Made by a program: the position numbers and the translations under genes
Part shown: positions 1 through 8,178 of the stretch, in pieces
Layout of the letters: every line of letters starts with the position of its first letter
Numbering within the stretch: position 1 is the first letter of the stretch
The notes under the pieces: model-generated
Database searches by the model: none
What the model was told of the DNA's origin: nothing
The model's input: the letters and a program-made list of their open reading frames with translations, nothing else
Assembly (NCBI GenBank): GCA_046726315.1
Contig: JBKPAG010000007.1
Coordinates: forward strand, 1 to 64,000
DNA: 64,000 bases
From: JACVRX01 sp046726315
GTDB taxonomy: Bacteria; Actinomycetota; Actinomycetes; Jiangellales; Jiangellaceae
Reading direction: 5' to 3'

Positions 1-38
1 AGGTGGATGACACCGCCCTCGACGGCAACACTGGACAT
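1..38 (-). CDS. 5' end of an unidentified gene, cut by the window edge
   Basis: An ATG at 36-38 on the minus strand opens a frame reading MSSVAVEGGVIHL to the edge. An AAGGAG ribosome binding site lies about 8 nt upstream (plus 49-54), the main reason to believe it. Twelve residues are too few to name a family. The 450 bases on its 5' side hold no other convincing gene, so its promoter is probably there. Confidence 0.45.
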   Translation of the reverse strand, partial: MSSVAVEGGVIH

Positions 39-485
39 GGCGGCCGGCTCCTTCCGTAGGTGGCACCTTCCGCCTCAGGGTGGATGACCCACGCGAGATG
101 CGGAACGGGGCCGGCCGTTCCATGCTGACTGAAAACCCGACGCGACTGGGCCCTCGTGCCCGGCACCGGCAAACGCCCCCTCGTCGCACCCGACGACCCC
201 CGACATCCGGCCCACCAGAAGGCGAGAACGGACTGCCCATCCGGGACCGGCCGAGACCGACCTTCGGGCCAAGACCGACCTTCCGGCGGCGATCAGTGCA
301 GCGGCAGCCTCCGGCAACGACCCCGGCAGACGCGTCGAGCTGCGGCCACGGGATACCAGCCAGATCTGTTCGCAGAACCACAGCCGCCGTAGCGTCAGGC
401 GCTCTCCGTACGTCGCGGACAGGAGAAGCCAACGTCAGGAGCCGCTCCGAAGCGAGAACCATCACACCATCAGGCCGCCCGCTAC
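39..485. other. about 450 bases with no supported gene
   Basis: Several frames stay open because of the high GC content, but none has a ribosome binding site together with recognisable protein sequence. One plus-strand frame (156-392) ends in YQPDLFAEPQPP, which contains a QxDLF string like a sliding-clamp binding motif. The rest is Arg/Pro-rich and looks like noncoding translation. I see no RNA gene here. Confidence 0.5.
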
Positions 486-560
486 CCGTGGACAGTGGGG
501 CATTGAGGTCGACGCGCCCGCCGGCTAGACCGTGGACAGTGGGGCATAGAGGTCAACGCG
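486..560. repeat. imperfect 31-bp direct repeat copying the 3' end of the VOC gene
   Basis: Positions 486-516 and 530-560 differ at two bases out of 31. The right copy encodes the last residues of the VOC gene (VDLYAPLST). The left copy, 44 bp further along and beyond the stop codon, encodes VDLNAPLST. It is either a small tandem duplication or the remnant of a second VOC gene whose body has been lost. Confidence 0.75.
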
Positions 561-929
561 TACGCCGTCTGGATCACGGACGGTGGCATAGCGCTGGCCC
601 CATGGCGCGTCGAACGGTGCGATATGAGAACCCTCACCAAGGGTCGCCAACGTGTCGTGGAGCCGGTCGACCTCAGCCGGGGAGGCACAGCGGACTGCGA
701 GAGTGAGCCGTCCGGCGCTCGACCCCGACCAGGTGTCTTCGGAGAATGACTTCATCACCGCCTCGGTGTCGATCATCAGGCGGACCCCGCCGAGGTCACA
801 CTCGAGGTGGCCGTCGTCGGTGGTGTGAGGATCCGGCAGCGCGCACCCGGCAGTCCGATAGAAGGTCACCGTGCGACCCAGGTCAGATGCGATGAGGCCA
901 ATGGCGTCGATTCGAGGTGTGGCGTTCAC
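525..929 (-). CDS. VOC (glyoxalase/bleomycin-resistance fold) family protein
   Basis: This 134-residue protein has the single-domain vicinal-oxygen-chelate layout. The N-terminus (IDAIGLIASDLGRTVTFYR) is the first beta-alpha-beta unit, and the C-terminus (WGQRYATVRDPDGVRVDLYAP) is the closing strand typical of glyoxalase-like proteins. Such proteins bind a divalent metal or an aromatic drug, and the substrate cannot be read from sequence. The start is GTG at 927-929. It is a single gene transcribed away from the iron transporter. A short duplicated copy of its tail lies just past its stop codon. Confidence 0.82.
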   Translation of the reverse strand: MNATPRIDAIGLIASDLGRTVTFYRTAGCALPDPHTTDDGHLECDLGGVRLMIDTEAVMKSFSEDTWSGSSAGRLTLAVRCASPAEVDRLHDTLATLGEGSHIAPFDAPWGQRYATVRDPDGVRVDLYAPLSTV

Positions 930-986
930 ATCGGCCAGGTTAGACCGGACCCACGACAGCGACGGCTGATCGGACTCACGAATAGG

Positions 987-1005
987 CTAGGTTAGCCAAA
1001 CCTAA
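987..1005. promoter_or_regulatory. IdeR/DtxR iron box
   Basis: Read on the minus strand this is TTAGGTTTGGCTAACCTAG, matching the IdeR/DtxR consensus TTAGGTTAGGCTAACCTAA at 17 of 19 positions. It sits 46 bp upstream of the iron-binding lipoprotein gene. By analogy with mycobacteria and corynebacteria, Fe(II)-loaded IdeR would bind here and repress the transporter when iron is sufficient. Confidence 0.85.
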
Positions 1006-1050
1006 GTACGATGCCAGCGTCATCATGCGATTTGTCCCGGAGATCCATCC

Positions 1051-2082
1051 ATGCGCTCCCGTCGGCTTCCGGCCGCTGTGATCATCACCGCTCTCGCGCT
1101 TACCGCCGCTGCCTGTGGGGGGGACGCAGCTGGCGATGAAGCCGTGGACGAGTCGAAGCTGGTCGTCTACTCGGGTCGCCAAGAAGCCCTGGCACAGCCA
1201 GTCGTCGACGACTTCCAGGCCGAGACCGGCATCGAGGTGTCGGTTCGTTACGGCAACACCGCCCAACTCGCGGCACAGATCATCGAGGAGGGCGACCGCA
1301 CCAAGGCCGACGTCTACTTCTCCCAGGACGCCGGAGCTCTCGGTGCGCTGACCAAGGAAGAGATGCTTGCCGAGCTACCCGCCGATGTGCTCGATCTCGT
1401 CGACCCCCGCTATCGGGCGGACGATGGCACCTGGATTGGTACCAGCGCCCGGGCAAGGGTCATCGTGTACGACCCGAAACAGTTGACCGAAGCCGAGGTA
1501 CCCGACAGCGTGTTCGCGCTGACCGAACCGCAGTGGAAGGGCAAGGTCGGGATCTCACCGAGCAACGCATCGTTCGAAGCGTTTGTGACGGCCATGCGGG
1601 TGTTGTATGGCGAGGACAAGGCGCGCGAGTGGTTGGAGGGGATGGCCGCCAACGACGTTCAGCTCTTCGACAACAACGTCCTCATCTTGAATGCCGCAGA
1701 AGATGGCGTGATCGCGCTCGGGCTGATCAACCATTACTACTGGTACGAGCAGGTGGCCGAGGAGGGCCTGGAGGCGGTGCCGGCGCGGCTGAAGTTCCTC
1801 CCCGGCGGCGATCCCGGTGCCCTCGTGAACGTTGCGGGAGTCGGCGTGCTGGCGGCGACCGACAGAGCAGACGATGCACTCAGGTTCGTCCGCCACTTGC
1901 TCGGTGAGGATGCCCAGACCCACTTCGCCCAAGACACCAAGGAGTACCCCCTGATCGACGGCATTGCGCCGGCCGAGGGGCTGCCGCCCTTGAACAGCCT
2001 GCAGTCGCCTGAGATCGACCTGTCCGATCTCGACACCCTGGAAGAGACCCTGAGGATGATCGAGGAGGCCGGGCTGACCTGA
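1051..2082 (+). CDS. Fe(III) ABC transporter substrate-binding lipoprotein (FbpA/FutA/AfuA type)
   Basis: The 343-residue protein begins with a lipoprotein signal peptide (Arg-rich start, hydrophobic stretch, TAAAC with the lipidated Cys at 22). The mature part starts KLVVYSGRQEALAQPVV, the hallmark of periplasmic-type iron-binding proteins. NHYYWYE at residues 227-233 holds the tyrosine pair that ligands ferric iron in FbpA and FutA. It captures Fe(III) outside the membrane for the permease and ATPase encoded next. ATG 1051 is preceded by CGGAG at 1038-1042. Its stop overlaps the permease start in TGATG. An IdeR box lies upstream, so iron starvation should induce the operon. Confidence 0.92.
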   Translation: MRSRRLPAAVIITALALTAAACGGDAAGDEAVDESKLVVYSGRQEALAQPVVDDFQAETGIEVSVRYGNTAQLAAQIIEEGDRTKADVYFSQDAGALGALTKEEMLAELPADVLDLVDPRYRADDGTWIGTSARARVIVYDPKQLTEAEVPDSVFALTEPQWKGKVGISPSNASFEAFVTAMRVLYGEDKAREWLEGMAANDVQLFDNNVLILNAAEDGVIALGLINHYYWYEQVAEEGLEAVPARLKFLPGGDPGALVNVAGVGVLAATDRADDALRFVRHLLGEDAQTHFAQDTKEYPLIDGIAPAEGLPPLNSLQSPEIDLSDLDTLEETLRMIEEAGLT

Positions 2083-3677
2083 TGGCCGCGCCGACCGAGT
2101 GGCGAGTCACCGATATTCCGACCGGGCGCCGTGCCCGCTCGCGCCTGCCCGCCGTGCTCGTTGTACCGGCGGTCATCGCCGCCGCCGTGGCTGTGCTGCC
2201 GCTGGCCTACCTGGTGGTGAGATCGCTCGACTCCGGAATCGGCGAACTGGCTGCTGTGCTCTGGCGGGAGCGGACGGTCCGGCTGACCGTGCGCAGCCTT
2301 GGCCTGGCCGCCGTCGTCACAGGCGCGTGCCTGGTCGTGGGCGTGTTCCTCGCCTGGCTGACGACCCGAACTACGCTGCCCGGCCGGCGTGGGTGGGCGG
2401 TGGTGGCCGCTCTCCCGCTCGCGATCCCGTCGTACGTCGCCGCCTACGCGTGGGTCGCGGCGTTTCCGCGCATCCCCCCGTTCCTGGGGTCGGTACTCGT
2501 ACTGACGTTGTGCTGCTACCCCTACGTCATGTTGCCCGTGGCGGGAACGCTGCTCCGGACGGATCCGGCCCTGGAGGAGGTCGCGCGGTCACTTGGGCGT
2601 GGCCAGTTCGCGACGTTCCTGACAGTGACGCTGCGCCAGGTGCGGCCCGCCGCCGCGGTGGGAGGCCTCCTGGTCGCGCTGTACGTTCTGTCCGACTTTG
2701 GCGCCGTGGCCATCCTGCGCTTCGACGTGTTCACCCGGGTGATCTACACGTCTTACCGGTCCAGCTTCGACGGAACCGCCGCGGCGGCGCTCGGGCTGGT
2801 GCTCGTCGCCATCACGATGATCATCGTGTGGGCCGAGGGCCGTAGCCGGGGCAGTGCCGCCCAAGCCAAGGTCGGCAGCGGTGCTCCTCGCGCGCACCGG
2901 CCCGTCACCTTGGGCCCGACCGGCACGATCACCGGCCTGGTCAGCGTGATCGTGGTGATTGCTCTCGCGCTTGGCTTCCCGTTGGGGAGCCTCGCGTACT
3001 GGCTCGGGCAGGGCGGCACCGCCGATCTTGATGCCTCGGCGCTCGGGCGCGCCGCCGTCTCGACTGTCACCGTCGCCGCGCTGGGGGCCGCACTGACGAC
3101 CGCCCTCGCGATCCCGGTCGGGATCCTGGCGGCGCGCTACCGCTCGCGACGTGTCCGCGCACTCGAGCAGGCCTCATACGCCGGTCACGCCCTGCCCGGA
3201 ATTGTCGTCGGTCTGTCGTTGGTCTTCTTCGGCGTTCGGTACGCATATCCGATCTACCAACGCACGCCGTTGCTGGTGTTGGCGTACGCCGTGTTGTTCC
3301 TGCCGGCTGCCGTGGGCGCCGTGCGGGCGTCGGTGGCCCAATCGCCTCCGGTTCTCGAGGAGGTTGGGCGTTCCCTGGGACGGAGCCCGGTTAGCGTGCT
3401 GCGTGACGTGACACTGCCGCTGGCGGGTCCCGGTATCGCTGCTGGAGTCGCGCTGGTGTTTCTGACCTGCATGAAGGAGCTGCCCGCGACCCTGATGCTT
3501 CGCCCGACCGGTCTCGACACGCTGGCGACCGAGCTCTGGACCGAAACGGAGGTCGGTGCCTACGCGGCCGCTGCTCCCTACGCCAGCCTGCTCGTGCTGC
3601 TCGCAGCGCTGCCCACCTTCCTGCTCGGACACCGCCGTCGGTCGGGGACACTGGTGGCGCCGGAGGGAGGGTCGTGA
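2082..3677 (+). CDS. Fe(III) ABC transporter permease (FbpB/AfuB type, fused double-domain)
   Basis: At 531 residues this is a double-length binding-protein-dependent permease with about 12 membrane segments. It carries two EAA-type cytoplasmic loops, EEVARSLGRGQFATFLTVTL near residue 167 and EEVGRSLGRSPVSVLRDVTL near residue 427, where the ATPase docks. Two fused inner-membrane modules are normal for FbpB and ThiP. It moves ferric iron from the lipoprotein into the cytoplasm. The gene overlaps its neighbours on both sides (TGATG at 2080, GTGA at 3674), so the three proteins should be translated in coupled fashion. Confidence 0.92.
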   Translation: MAAPTEWRVTDIPTGRRARSRLPAVLVVPAVIAAAVAVLPLAYLVVRSLDSGIGELAAVLWRERTVRLTVRSLGLAAVVTGACLVVGVFLAWLTTRTTLPGRRGWAVVAALPLAIPSYVAAYAWVAAFPRIPPFLGSVLVLTLCCYPYVMLPVAGTLLRTDPALEEVARSLGRGQFATFLTVTLRQVRPAAAVGGLLVALYVLSDFGAVAILRFDVFTRVIYTSYRSSFDGTAAAALGLVLVAITMIIVWAEGRSRGSAAQAKVGSGAPRAHRPVTLGPTGTITGLVSVIVVIALALGFPLGSLAYWLGQGGTADLDASALGRAAVSTVTVAALGAALTTALAIPVGILAARYRSRRVRALEQASYAGHALPGIVVGLSLVFFGVRYAYPIYQRTPLLVLAYAVLFLPAAVGAVRASVAQSPPVLEEVGRSLGRSPVSVLRDVTLPLAGPGIAAGVALVFLTCMKELPATLMLRPTGLDTLATELWTETEVGAYAAAAPYASLLVLLAALPTFLLGHRRRSGTLVAPEGGS

Positions 3678-4753
3678 GCGAGCTCGTCATCAGCGGACTG
3701 GACAAGTCGTTCGGCGGTGTGCGTGTCCTCCGGGGGATCGACCTCCTCGTCCCCACGGGGAAGCTTGCTGCCGTGCTCGGGCCGTCGGGGTGCGGCAAGA
3801 CCACGCTGCTCCGGGTCGTCGCTGGCTTCGAGTCAGCGGACCACGGAACAATCCTGATCGACGGGATCCAGGTCGCCGGTCCACACCTGCACGTGCCACC
3901 CGAGCGCCGCCGGGTCGGTGTCGTGCCACAGGAGGGGGCTCTATTCCCCCATTTGACCGTTGCCGGCAATGTGGGCTTCGGCCTCTCTCGAATCCAGCGG
4001 CGCGCTGGCCGAATCGACGAGCTCCTGGCGCTCGTGGGGCTCGGCGGCTTCGGGCAACGGATGCCCAACGAACTGTCCGGAGGTCAGCAACAGCGCGTGG
4101 CCCTCGCTCGCGCGCTGGCGCCGGAGCCCGCGCTGGTCCTGTTGGACGAGCCGTTCAGCGCGCTTGACACGGGGCTGCGGGCTGCCGTGCGCGATGACGT
4201 CCGATCGGCACTGGGGACCGCCGGCGCAACAGCCGTCCTGGTGACTCATGACCAAGAAGAGGCGCTGTCGATGGCCGATCTGGTCGCGGTCATGTGGGAC
4301 GGGCGCATCGCGCAGGCTGCTCCGCCTGGCGAGCTGTACACGACGCCGGCCGACATCGAGGTCGCCACCTTCGTGGGTGACGCCGTCGTCCTCGAGGCGG
4401 TGGCGACGGCAACCGGCGTCGACAGTCCGCTGGGGCGGCTCCACCTGCAGGACGCCGCCGCGCGTGGGCCTGGTCGCATCGTCGTGCGGCCGGAGCAGGT
4501 GGTGCTCGAACAGCCGGATGGCGAGGGCGCCATCGTCGGGACGGTGGTCGGAACCGTCTTCTATGGACACGACGCCCTTGTCCGGCTCTCCGTCGCCGTC
4601 CCGGGCGGATCGGTCCCGGTTTCGGCGCGCTGCCAGGGGGTTCCCGCTGGGCTAGAGGTGGGCGGTTCCGTCGGCGTGCGGGTCGTCGGTCCCGTGACCT
4701 TCTTTCCCAGTCGGCTGGGGGGATGCGGGGGCGATGCCCCCGCAGGCGCATGA
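3674..4753 (+). CDS. Fe(III) ABC transporter ATP-binding protein (FbpC type)
   Basis: The 359-residue ATPase has Walker A GPSGCGKTT (36-44), signature LSGGQQQRVALARAL, Walker B ALVLLDEP and the switch histidine in LVTHDQEEALSMAD. A C-terminal TOBE-like beta domain follows (RIVVRPEQVVLEQPDGEGAI onward). It powers the adjacent permease. GTG 3674 overlaps the permease stop. The last codons (GGCGGDAPAGA) are read from a perfect G/C palindrome at 4724-4744, so the extreme C-terminus seems set by a repeat element rather than by the family. Confidence 0.92.
   Translation: MSELVISGLDKSFGGVRVLRGIDLLVPTGKLAAVLGPSGCGKTTLLRVVAGFESADHGTILIDGIQVAGPHLHVPPERRRVGVVPQEGALFPHLTVAGNVGFGLSRIQRRAGRIDELLALVGLGGFGQRMPNELSGGQQQRVALARALAPEPALVLLDEPFSALDTGLRAAVRDDVRSALGTAGATAVLVTHDQEEALSMADLVAVMWDGRIAQAAPPGELYTTPADIEVATFVGDAVVLEAVATATGVDSPLGRLHLQDAAARGPGRIVVRPEQVVLEQPDGEGAIVGTVVGTVFYGHDALVRLSVAVPGGSVPVSARCQGVPAGLEVGGSVGVRVVGPVTFFPSRLGGCGGDAPAGA
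4724..4744. repeat. G/C palindrome at the 3' end of the iron ATPase gene
   Basis: TGCGGGGGC and GCCCCCGCA form a perfect 9-bp stem around the loop GAT, entirely within the last codons of the gene. The stop follows at 4751. There is no T-tract, so it is not a classical intrinsic terminator. It resembles the palindromes at 8851-8898 and 63616-63750. Confidence 0.75.
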
Positions 4754-4858
4754 AGCAGCGCTCGGCAGGACACGGTTTGCTCACAGGCCTGCCGAATACT
4801 GTCTTGGCGAAGGCAGCATTGACACTAGGTGTTCGCCGGGCAGGAAAGGGGTCGGTGG

Positions 4859-5419
4859 ATGGACGCCAGTGATTCGCTCACCGGCCGCTTGCTCGTGGCC
4901 ACACCCCTGCTGCGCGACCCGAACTTCGACCGGGCGGTGGTTCTGGTGCTCTCGCACGACGAGGACGGCGCGCTGGGCGTGGTCGTCAACCGGCCGACGA
5001 CCGTGCCGGTGACCGACATCCTGCCGAGCTGGCAACCCGTGGTCACCGAGCCGGGCGTGGTGTTCCAGGGCGGACCGGTCAGCCTCGACAGCGCGCTGGG
5101 GTTAGTGGCGATGGTCGACGGCGTGGAGCCGCTGGGCGTTCGCCGGGTCAGTGGCCGGGTGGGCGTGGTGGACCTCGACACCCCTCCCGAGGTCGTCCTG
5201 CCGGGTGTGGTCGCCATGCGGGTTTTCGCTGGCTATGCCGGATGGTCGCCGGAGCAGCTGGAGAACGAGATTGCCGAAGGTTCGTGGTACGTCGTCGAAT
5301 CAGAGGTCGGCGATGCCTTCAGCGGCGAGGCAGACGAGCTCTGGAGGGCCGTGTTGCGCCGGCAGGACGGCCCGCTGGCTTTGATGGCGACCTTCCCTGC
5401 GGATCCATCACTTAACTAG
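4859..5419 (+). CDS. YqgE/AlgH family protein
   Basis: This 186-residue protein is a clear UPF0301 member. It starts LTGRLLVATPLLRDPNFDRAVVLVLSHDEDGALGVVVNRPT, and later shows VFQGGPV and VFAGYAGWSPEQLENEIAEGSWYVV, the most conserved blocks of the family. Its biochemical role is unknown; in pseudomonads AlgH is linked to transcriptional control. I prefer ATG 4859 over the in-frame GTG 4829 because AGGAAAGGGG lies 8 nt upstream and family members begin a few residues before LTGRLL. Fourteen bases separate it from the shikimate-kinase-like gene. Confidence 0.92.
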   Translation: MDASDSLTGRLLVATPLLRDPNFDRAVVLVLSHDEDGALGVVVNRPTTVPVTDILPSWQPVVTEPGVVFQGGPVSLDSALGLVAMVDGVEPLGVRRVSGRVGVVDLDTPPEVVLPGVVAMRVFAGYAGWSPEQLENEIAEGSWYVVESEVGDAFSGEADELWRAVLRRQDGPLALMATFPADPSLN

Positions 5420-5433
5420 CCAGGCACGTCGGC

Positions 5434-5967
5434 GTGCAGACGTCCCGGCCGGCCCGGGTGTTCCTCCTGGGCATGATGGGAAGCGGCAAGTCGGCCGTGG
5501 GTGCTGCGCTCGCCCGCCGCCTGGGGTGGCGGTATCGCGACAACGACCAGCAGTTGCACATCGATGCTGGTGCGCCCGTCGACGCAGTGGCCGCCGCGGT
5601 CGGTCGCGGACGGCTGCACGAGCTCGAGGCCGAGCAGGCGGCTCTTGCTGCACGCGAACCGCCGCCGCTCGTCGCCGGCCTGGCCGCGAGCGTCGTCGAG
5701 CGCAGGGAGTTGTGGCCGATCTTGCGCGCTGCAGGATGGTGCATCTACCTGCGCGCGACAGTGGCCACCTTGGTCGACCGGGTCGGAACCGGCGAAGGTC
5801 GGCCGTGGCTCGAGTCGGACCAAGCCGGGTTCATCAAGGCCACGCTTGTCCTGCGCGACCCTTTGTACCTGGGACTGGCCCACCTGGTGGTCGACGTCGA
5901 CGACCTGGACCCTGGTCAGATCAGCGACTCGATCGTGAATGAATTGCACCTAGCGGCGCAGGAATAA
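5434..5967 (+). CDS. shikimate-kinase-like P-loop protein lacking key substrate residues
   Basis: The 177-residue protein has the AroK/AroL fold. The P-loop is GMMGSGKS (13-20), the Asp pair is YRDND (D36, D38), a lid-like RPWLESDQ is present, and LRDPLYLGLAHLVVD matches the R-x-x-x-Y-x-x-x-A strand. The GGG substrate motif is replaced by VAGLA, and the FR pair after helix 2 is LH, so ordinary shikimate binding is doubtful. It probably phosphorylates another small molecule or is regulatory. The start is GTG 5434, 14 nt after yqgE, suggesting co-transcription. No other aromatic-pathway gene is nearby. Confidence 0.7.
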   Translation: MQTSRPARVFLLGMMGSGKSAVGAALARRLGWRYRDNDQQLHIDAGAPVDAVAAAVGRGRLHELEAEQAALAAREPPPLVAGLAASVVERRELWPILRAAGWCIYLRATVATLVDRVGTGEGRPWLESDQAGFIKATLVLRDPLYLGLAHLVVDVDDLDPGQISDSIVNELHLAAQE

Positions 5968-5973
5968 GGGCTA

Positions 5974-6234
5974 CTACTCGCTGCCGCCGCTCTTCAGGCT
6001 CTCCCAGATCTTCTTGCACTCTGGACAGACGGGATACCGCTCCGGATCCCGGCTGGGCACCCAGACCTTTCCACACAGCGCGACGACCGGCGTGCCGTCG
6101 ACCATGGCGTCCATGAGCTTGTTCTTGGGGACGTAGTGCGAGAACCGCTCGTGGTCGCCGTCGTCGGTGCGTGGATCGCGACGGGTGCGAGTGTCCTCGA
6201 CGGTCTGGCTGCCGGGGCTGAGCTTCGTCGTCAC
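5974..6234 (-). CDS. DUF3039 protein, small putative zinc-binding protein
   Basis: The 86-residue protein has the conserved actinobacterial pattern of DUF3039. An acidic N-terminal half is followed by HERFSHYVPKNKLMDAMVDGTPVVALCGKVWVP and CPECKKIWE. One Cys in LCGK and the CPEC pair, with a nearby His, look like a structural zinc site. No function is established for the family. It converges on the kinase-like gene with a 6-nt gap and is divergent from the MFS gene. Confidence 0.88.
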   Translation of the reverse strand: MTTKLSPGSQTVEDTRTRRDPRTDDGDHERFSHYVPKNKLMDAMVDGTPVVALCGKVWVPSRDPERYPVCPECKKIWESLKSGGSE

Positions 6235-6272
6235 AGCCTGCCAGTCTACGTGCGATCGGGGAGGATGTGTGG

Positions 6273-7655
6273 ATGGCAGCGGCGGGGGAGCCGGTGGTGA
6301 GCATCCTCAACCATGCCCAACGCCGCCTGACCCTCGGAATCGTGGCGACCATCGCCTTCATCGCATTCGAGGCCATGGCCGTCGCGACGGCCATGCCCAA
6401 GGCCGTCCCTGATCTTGGCGGCATGCGCGTCTACGCATTGGCCTTCTCGGCGTACTTCACAACGAGCCTGTTCGGCCTCGTACTCGCCGGTGAGATCTGT
6501 GACCGGCGAGGGCCACAGCTCCCGCTGGTCTCCGGCACAGCGTCGTTCACCGCTGGCCTGCTACTGGCCGGCACCGCGCAGTCGATGGCGCCGTTCGTCC
6601 TGGGCCGGGCCGTCCAGGGGCTGGGCGGCGGGATCGTCATCGTCGCCATCTACGTGCTGGTCGGACGCGCGTATGACGACGCCCTGCGGCCGCGCATGTT
6701 CGCCGCCGTTTCTGCTGCTTGGGTGGTGCCCTCCATCGTCGGCCCACTCGTCGCCGGCTTCCTCGCCGACCAGCTCAGCTGGCGGCTGGTGTTTCTCGGC
6801 ATCGCCCCGCTGGCCATCGTGCCAGTGCTCATCGCGCTGCCCTCCGTTGCGCAGTACGACGGACCACCGCCTGCCGGTCCGACGGTGCGGCCCGGGCGAA
6901 AGCGGCTCGCACTGGCCGCCGCCGTGGGAATGGGGCTGCTTCAAGTCGCCGGGATGCAGGCCGACGGTGCCGCGCTGGGCCTTGCAGTCGCAGCGGTGAT
7001 CATGTTGGTTCCCAGCGTCCCCAGATTGCTGCCGGCCGGCACTCTGGTCTTCCGCCGCGGTCTACCGTCTGTCGTCGCGATGCGTGGAGTCCTGGCCGGA
7101 GCGTTCTTCGGCGCAGAAGCATTTCTGCCCCTGATGCTGGTGCAGCAACGCGGACTGTCCACCACGGTGGCAGGCCTGTCGCTGACCGGTGGCGCCCTGG
7201 GGTGGGCCGGCGGCTCCTGGTTCCAGGGTCGGCCCGGACTGCAGGTGGCCAGGCCGAAACTGGTCCGTCGCGGTGCGGTGCTGGTTGCGACGGGGATCAT
7301 CGGGCTGGGCTGCGTGCTGATCCCTGGCGTCCCGGTGGTGTTAGCCGGGCTGTCGTGGATCGTCGGCGCGACCGGTATGGGGCTGGCCTTGGCAAGCGTC
7401 GGTGTCCTGCTTTTCGAGCTCTCCCCGGTTGCGGACCAGGGCGCGAACTCGGCGTCGCTACAGCTATCCGACGCGTTGTTCTCGGTGGTTTTCATCGGGC
7501 TGGCCGGTGTCATCTTCGGCCTGTCCCACGATCCAGTCGGTGATACCAGGCCGGTCGTCTTCGCGCAGATCCTGTCGGTGATGGCCGCCCTGGCACTGTT
7601 CGGAGCGTGGGCGGCGGGGCGGATCAGGCCACCGGGAATCACCGCAGCCCTCTGA
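6273..7655 (+). CDS. MFS drug-efflux-type transporter
   Basis: This is a major facilitator with about 12-14 hydrophobic segments. LAGEICDRRGPQ is the loop 2-3 signature (GxLaDrxGrkxxl type), and GRAVQGLGGGIVIVAIYVLVG resembles DHA2-type exporters. It probably exports a hydrophobic compound by proton antiport in the cytoplasmic membrane; the substrate is not readable. I place the start at ATG 6273, 8 nt after GGGAGG at 6259-6264. The upstream GTG 6267 would be too close to that site. The thioredoxin gene follows after 60 bases. Confidence 0.85.
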   Translation: MAAAGEPVVSILNHAQRRLTLGIVATIAFIAFEAMAVATAMPKAVPDLGGMRVYALAFSAYFTTSLFGLVLAGEICDRRGPQLPLVSGTASFTAGLLLAGTAQSMAPFVLGRAVQGLGGGIVIVAIYVLVGRAYDDALRPRMFAAVSAAWVVPSIVGPLVAGFLADQLSWRLVFLGIAPLAIVPVLIALPSVAQYDGPPPAGPTVRPGRKRLALAAAVGMGLLQVAGMQADGAALGLAVAAVIMLVPSVPRLLPAGTLVFRRGLPSVVAMRGVLAGAFFGAEAFLPLMLVQQRGLSTTVAGLSLTGGALGWAGGSWFQGRPGLQVARPKLVRRGAVLVATGIIGLGCVLIPGVPVVLAGLSWIVGATGMGLALASVGVLLFELSPVADQGANSASLQLSDALFSVVFIGLAGVIFGLSHDPVGDTRPVVFAQILSVMAALALFGAWAAGRIRPPGITAAL

Positions 7656-7715
7656 GCGTTCCCCACCGTGCCCCTGTGTTCCCCAAATTGCGTTCCTCAG
7701 GAGAAGCCTGCCCCC

Positions 7716-8087
7716 ATGGCCACAGTGACCATGACCATCGCCAACCACGACGAGACCGTCAGCGACGGCACAGCCTTCATCGACTTCTGGGCCGAGTGGT
7801 GCGGCCCGTGCAAACGCTTTGCGCCGATATTCGAGCAGGCGTCGGAGCGTTATCCCGAGATCACTTTCGCGAAGGTCGACACCGAGGACCAGCGCGAGCT
7901 TGCGGCCAGGTACGGGGTGACATCCATACCGACGCTCGTCATCTACAGGGACGGCATTCCGGTGTTCAGCCAGCCAGGCGCGCTGCCGGCCGCGGTGCTC
8001 GACGATCTCGTCAGCCAGGTCCGTGCGTTGAACATGGCCGATGTGCGGGCGACCTATGCGGTCCAGCTCGCCGAGCAGGGCCGCTAG
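7716..8087 (+). CDS. thioredoxin
   Basis: This is a complete 123-residue thioredoxin. The active site is FWAEWCGPCK (Cys29 and Cys32), the cis-proline region is VTSIPTLVIYRDG, and a C-terminal helix extends past the usual end (LNMADVRATYAVQLAEQGR). It would act as a cytoplasmic disulfide reductant. No thioredoxin reductase gene is adjacent. ATG 7716 follows AGGAGA at 7699-7704; an upstream in-frame ATG at 7668 lacks such a site and would add residues the family does not have. Confidence 0.92.
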   Translation: MATVTMTIANHDETVSDGTAFIDFWAEWCGPCKRFAPIFEQASERYPEITFAKVDTEDQRELAARYGVTSIPTLVIYRDGIPVFSQPGALPAAVLDDLVSQVRALNMADVRATYAVQLAEQGR

Positions 8088-8094
8088 GCAATTC

Positions 8095-8146
8095 GCGATC
8101 TTGGGCCGCCCACGCCGCTGGAGTGCCATACCCGTCTCAAGATCAC
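8095..8146. repeat. degenerate copy of the 53-bp GATCTTGAGAC inverted repeat
   Basis: GCGATCTTG near the left end and GTCTCAAGATC near the right end form inverted arms (GATCTTG 8097-8103 with CAAGATC 8138-8144). The outer and inner parts have diverged from the better copies at 43607-43659 and 59596-59648. It lies between thioredoxin and the IclR gene. Confidence 0.6.
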
Positions 8147-8178
8147 GTGAAGGATGCGGCCTCAACTAGGCTCACGCC

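Noticed and set aside
156..392. A plus-strand 78-codon frame ending YQPDLFAEPQPP, with a clamp-binding-like string
   Set aside because: No ribosome binding site, Arg/Pro-rich content typical of noncoding GC-rich DNA, and no family match beyond five residues.
4724..4744. G/C palindrome as a classical rho-independent terminator
   Set aside because: It lies inside the coding sequence and no T-tract follows on either strand.
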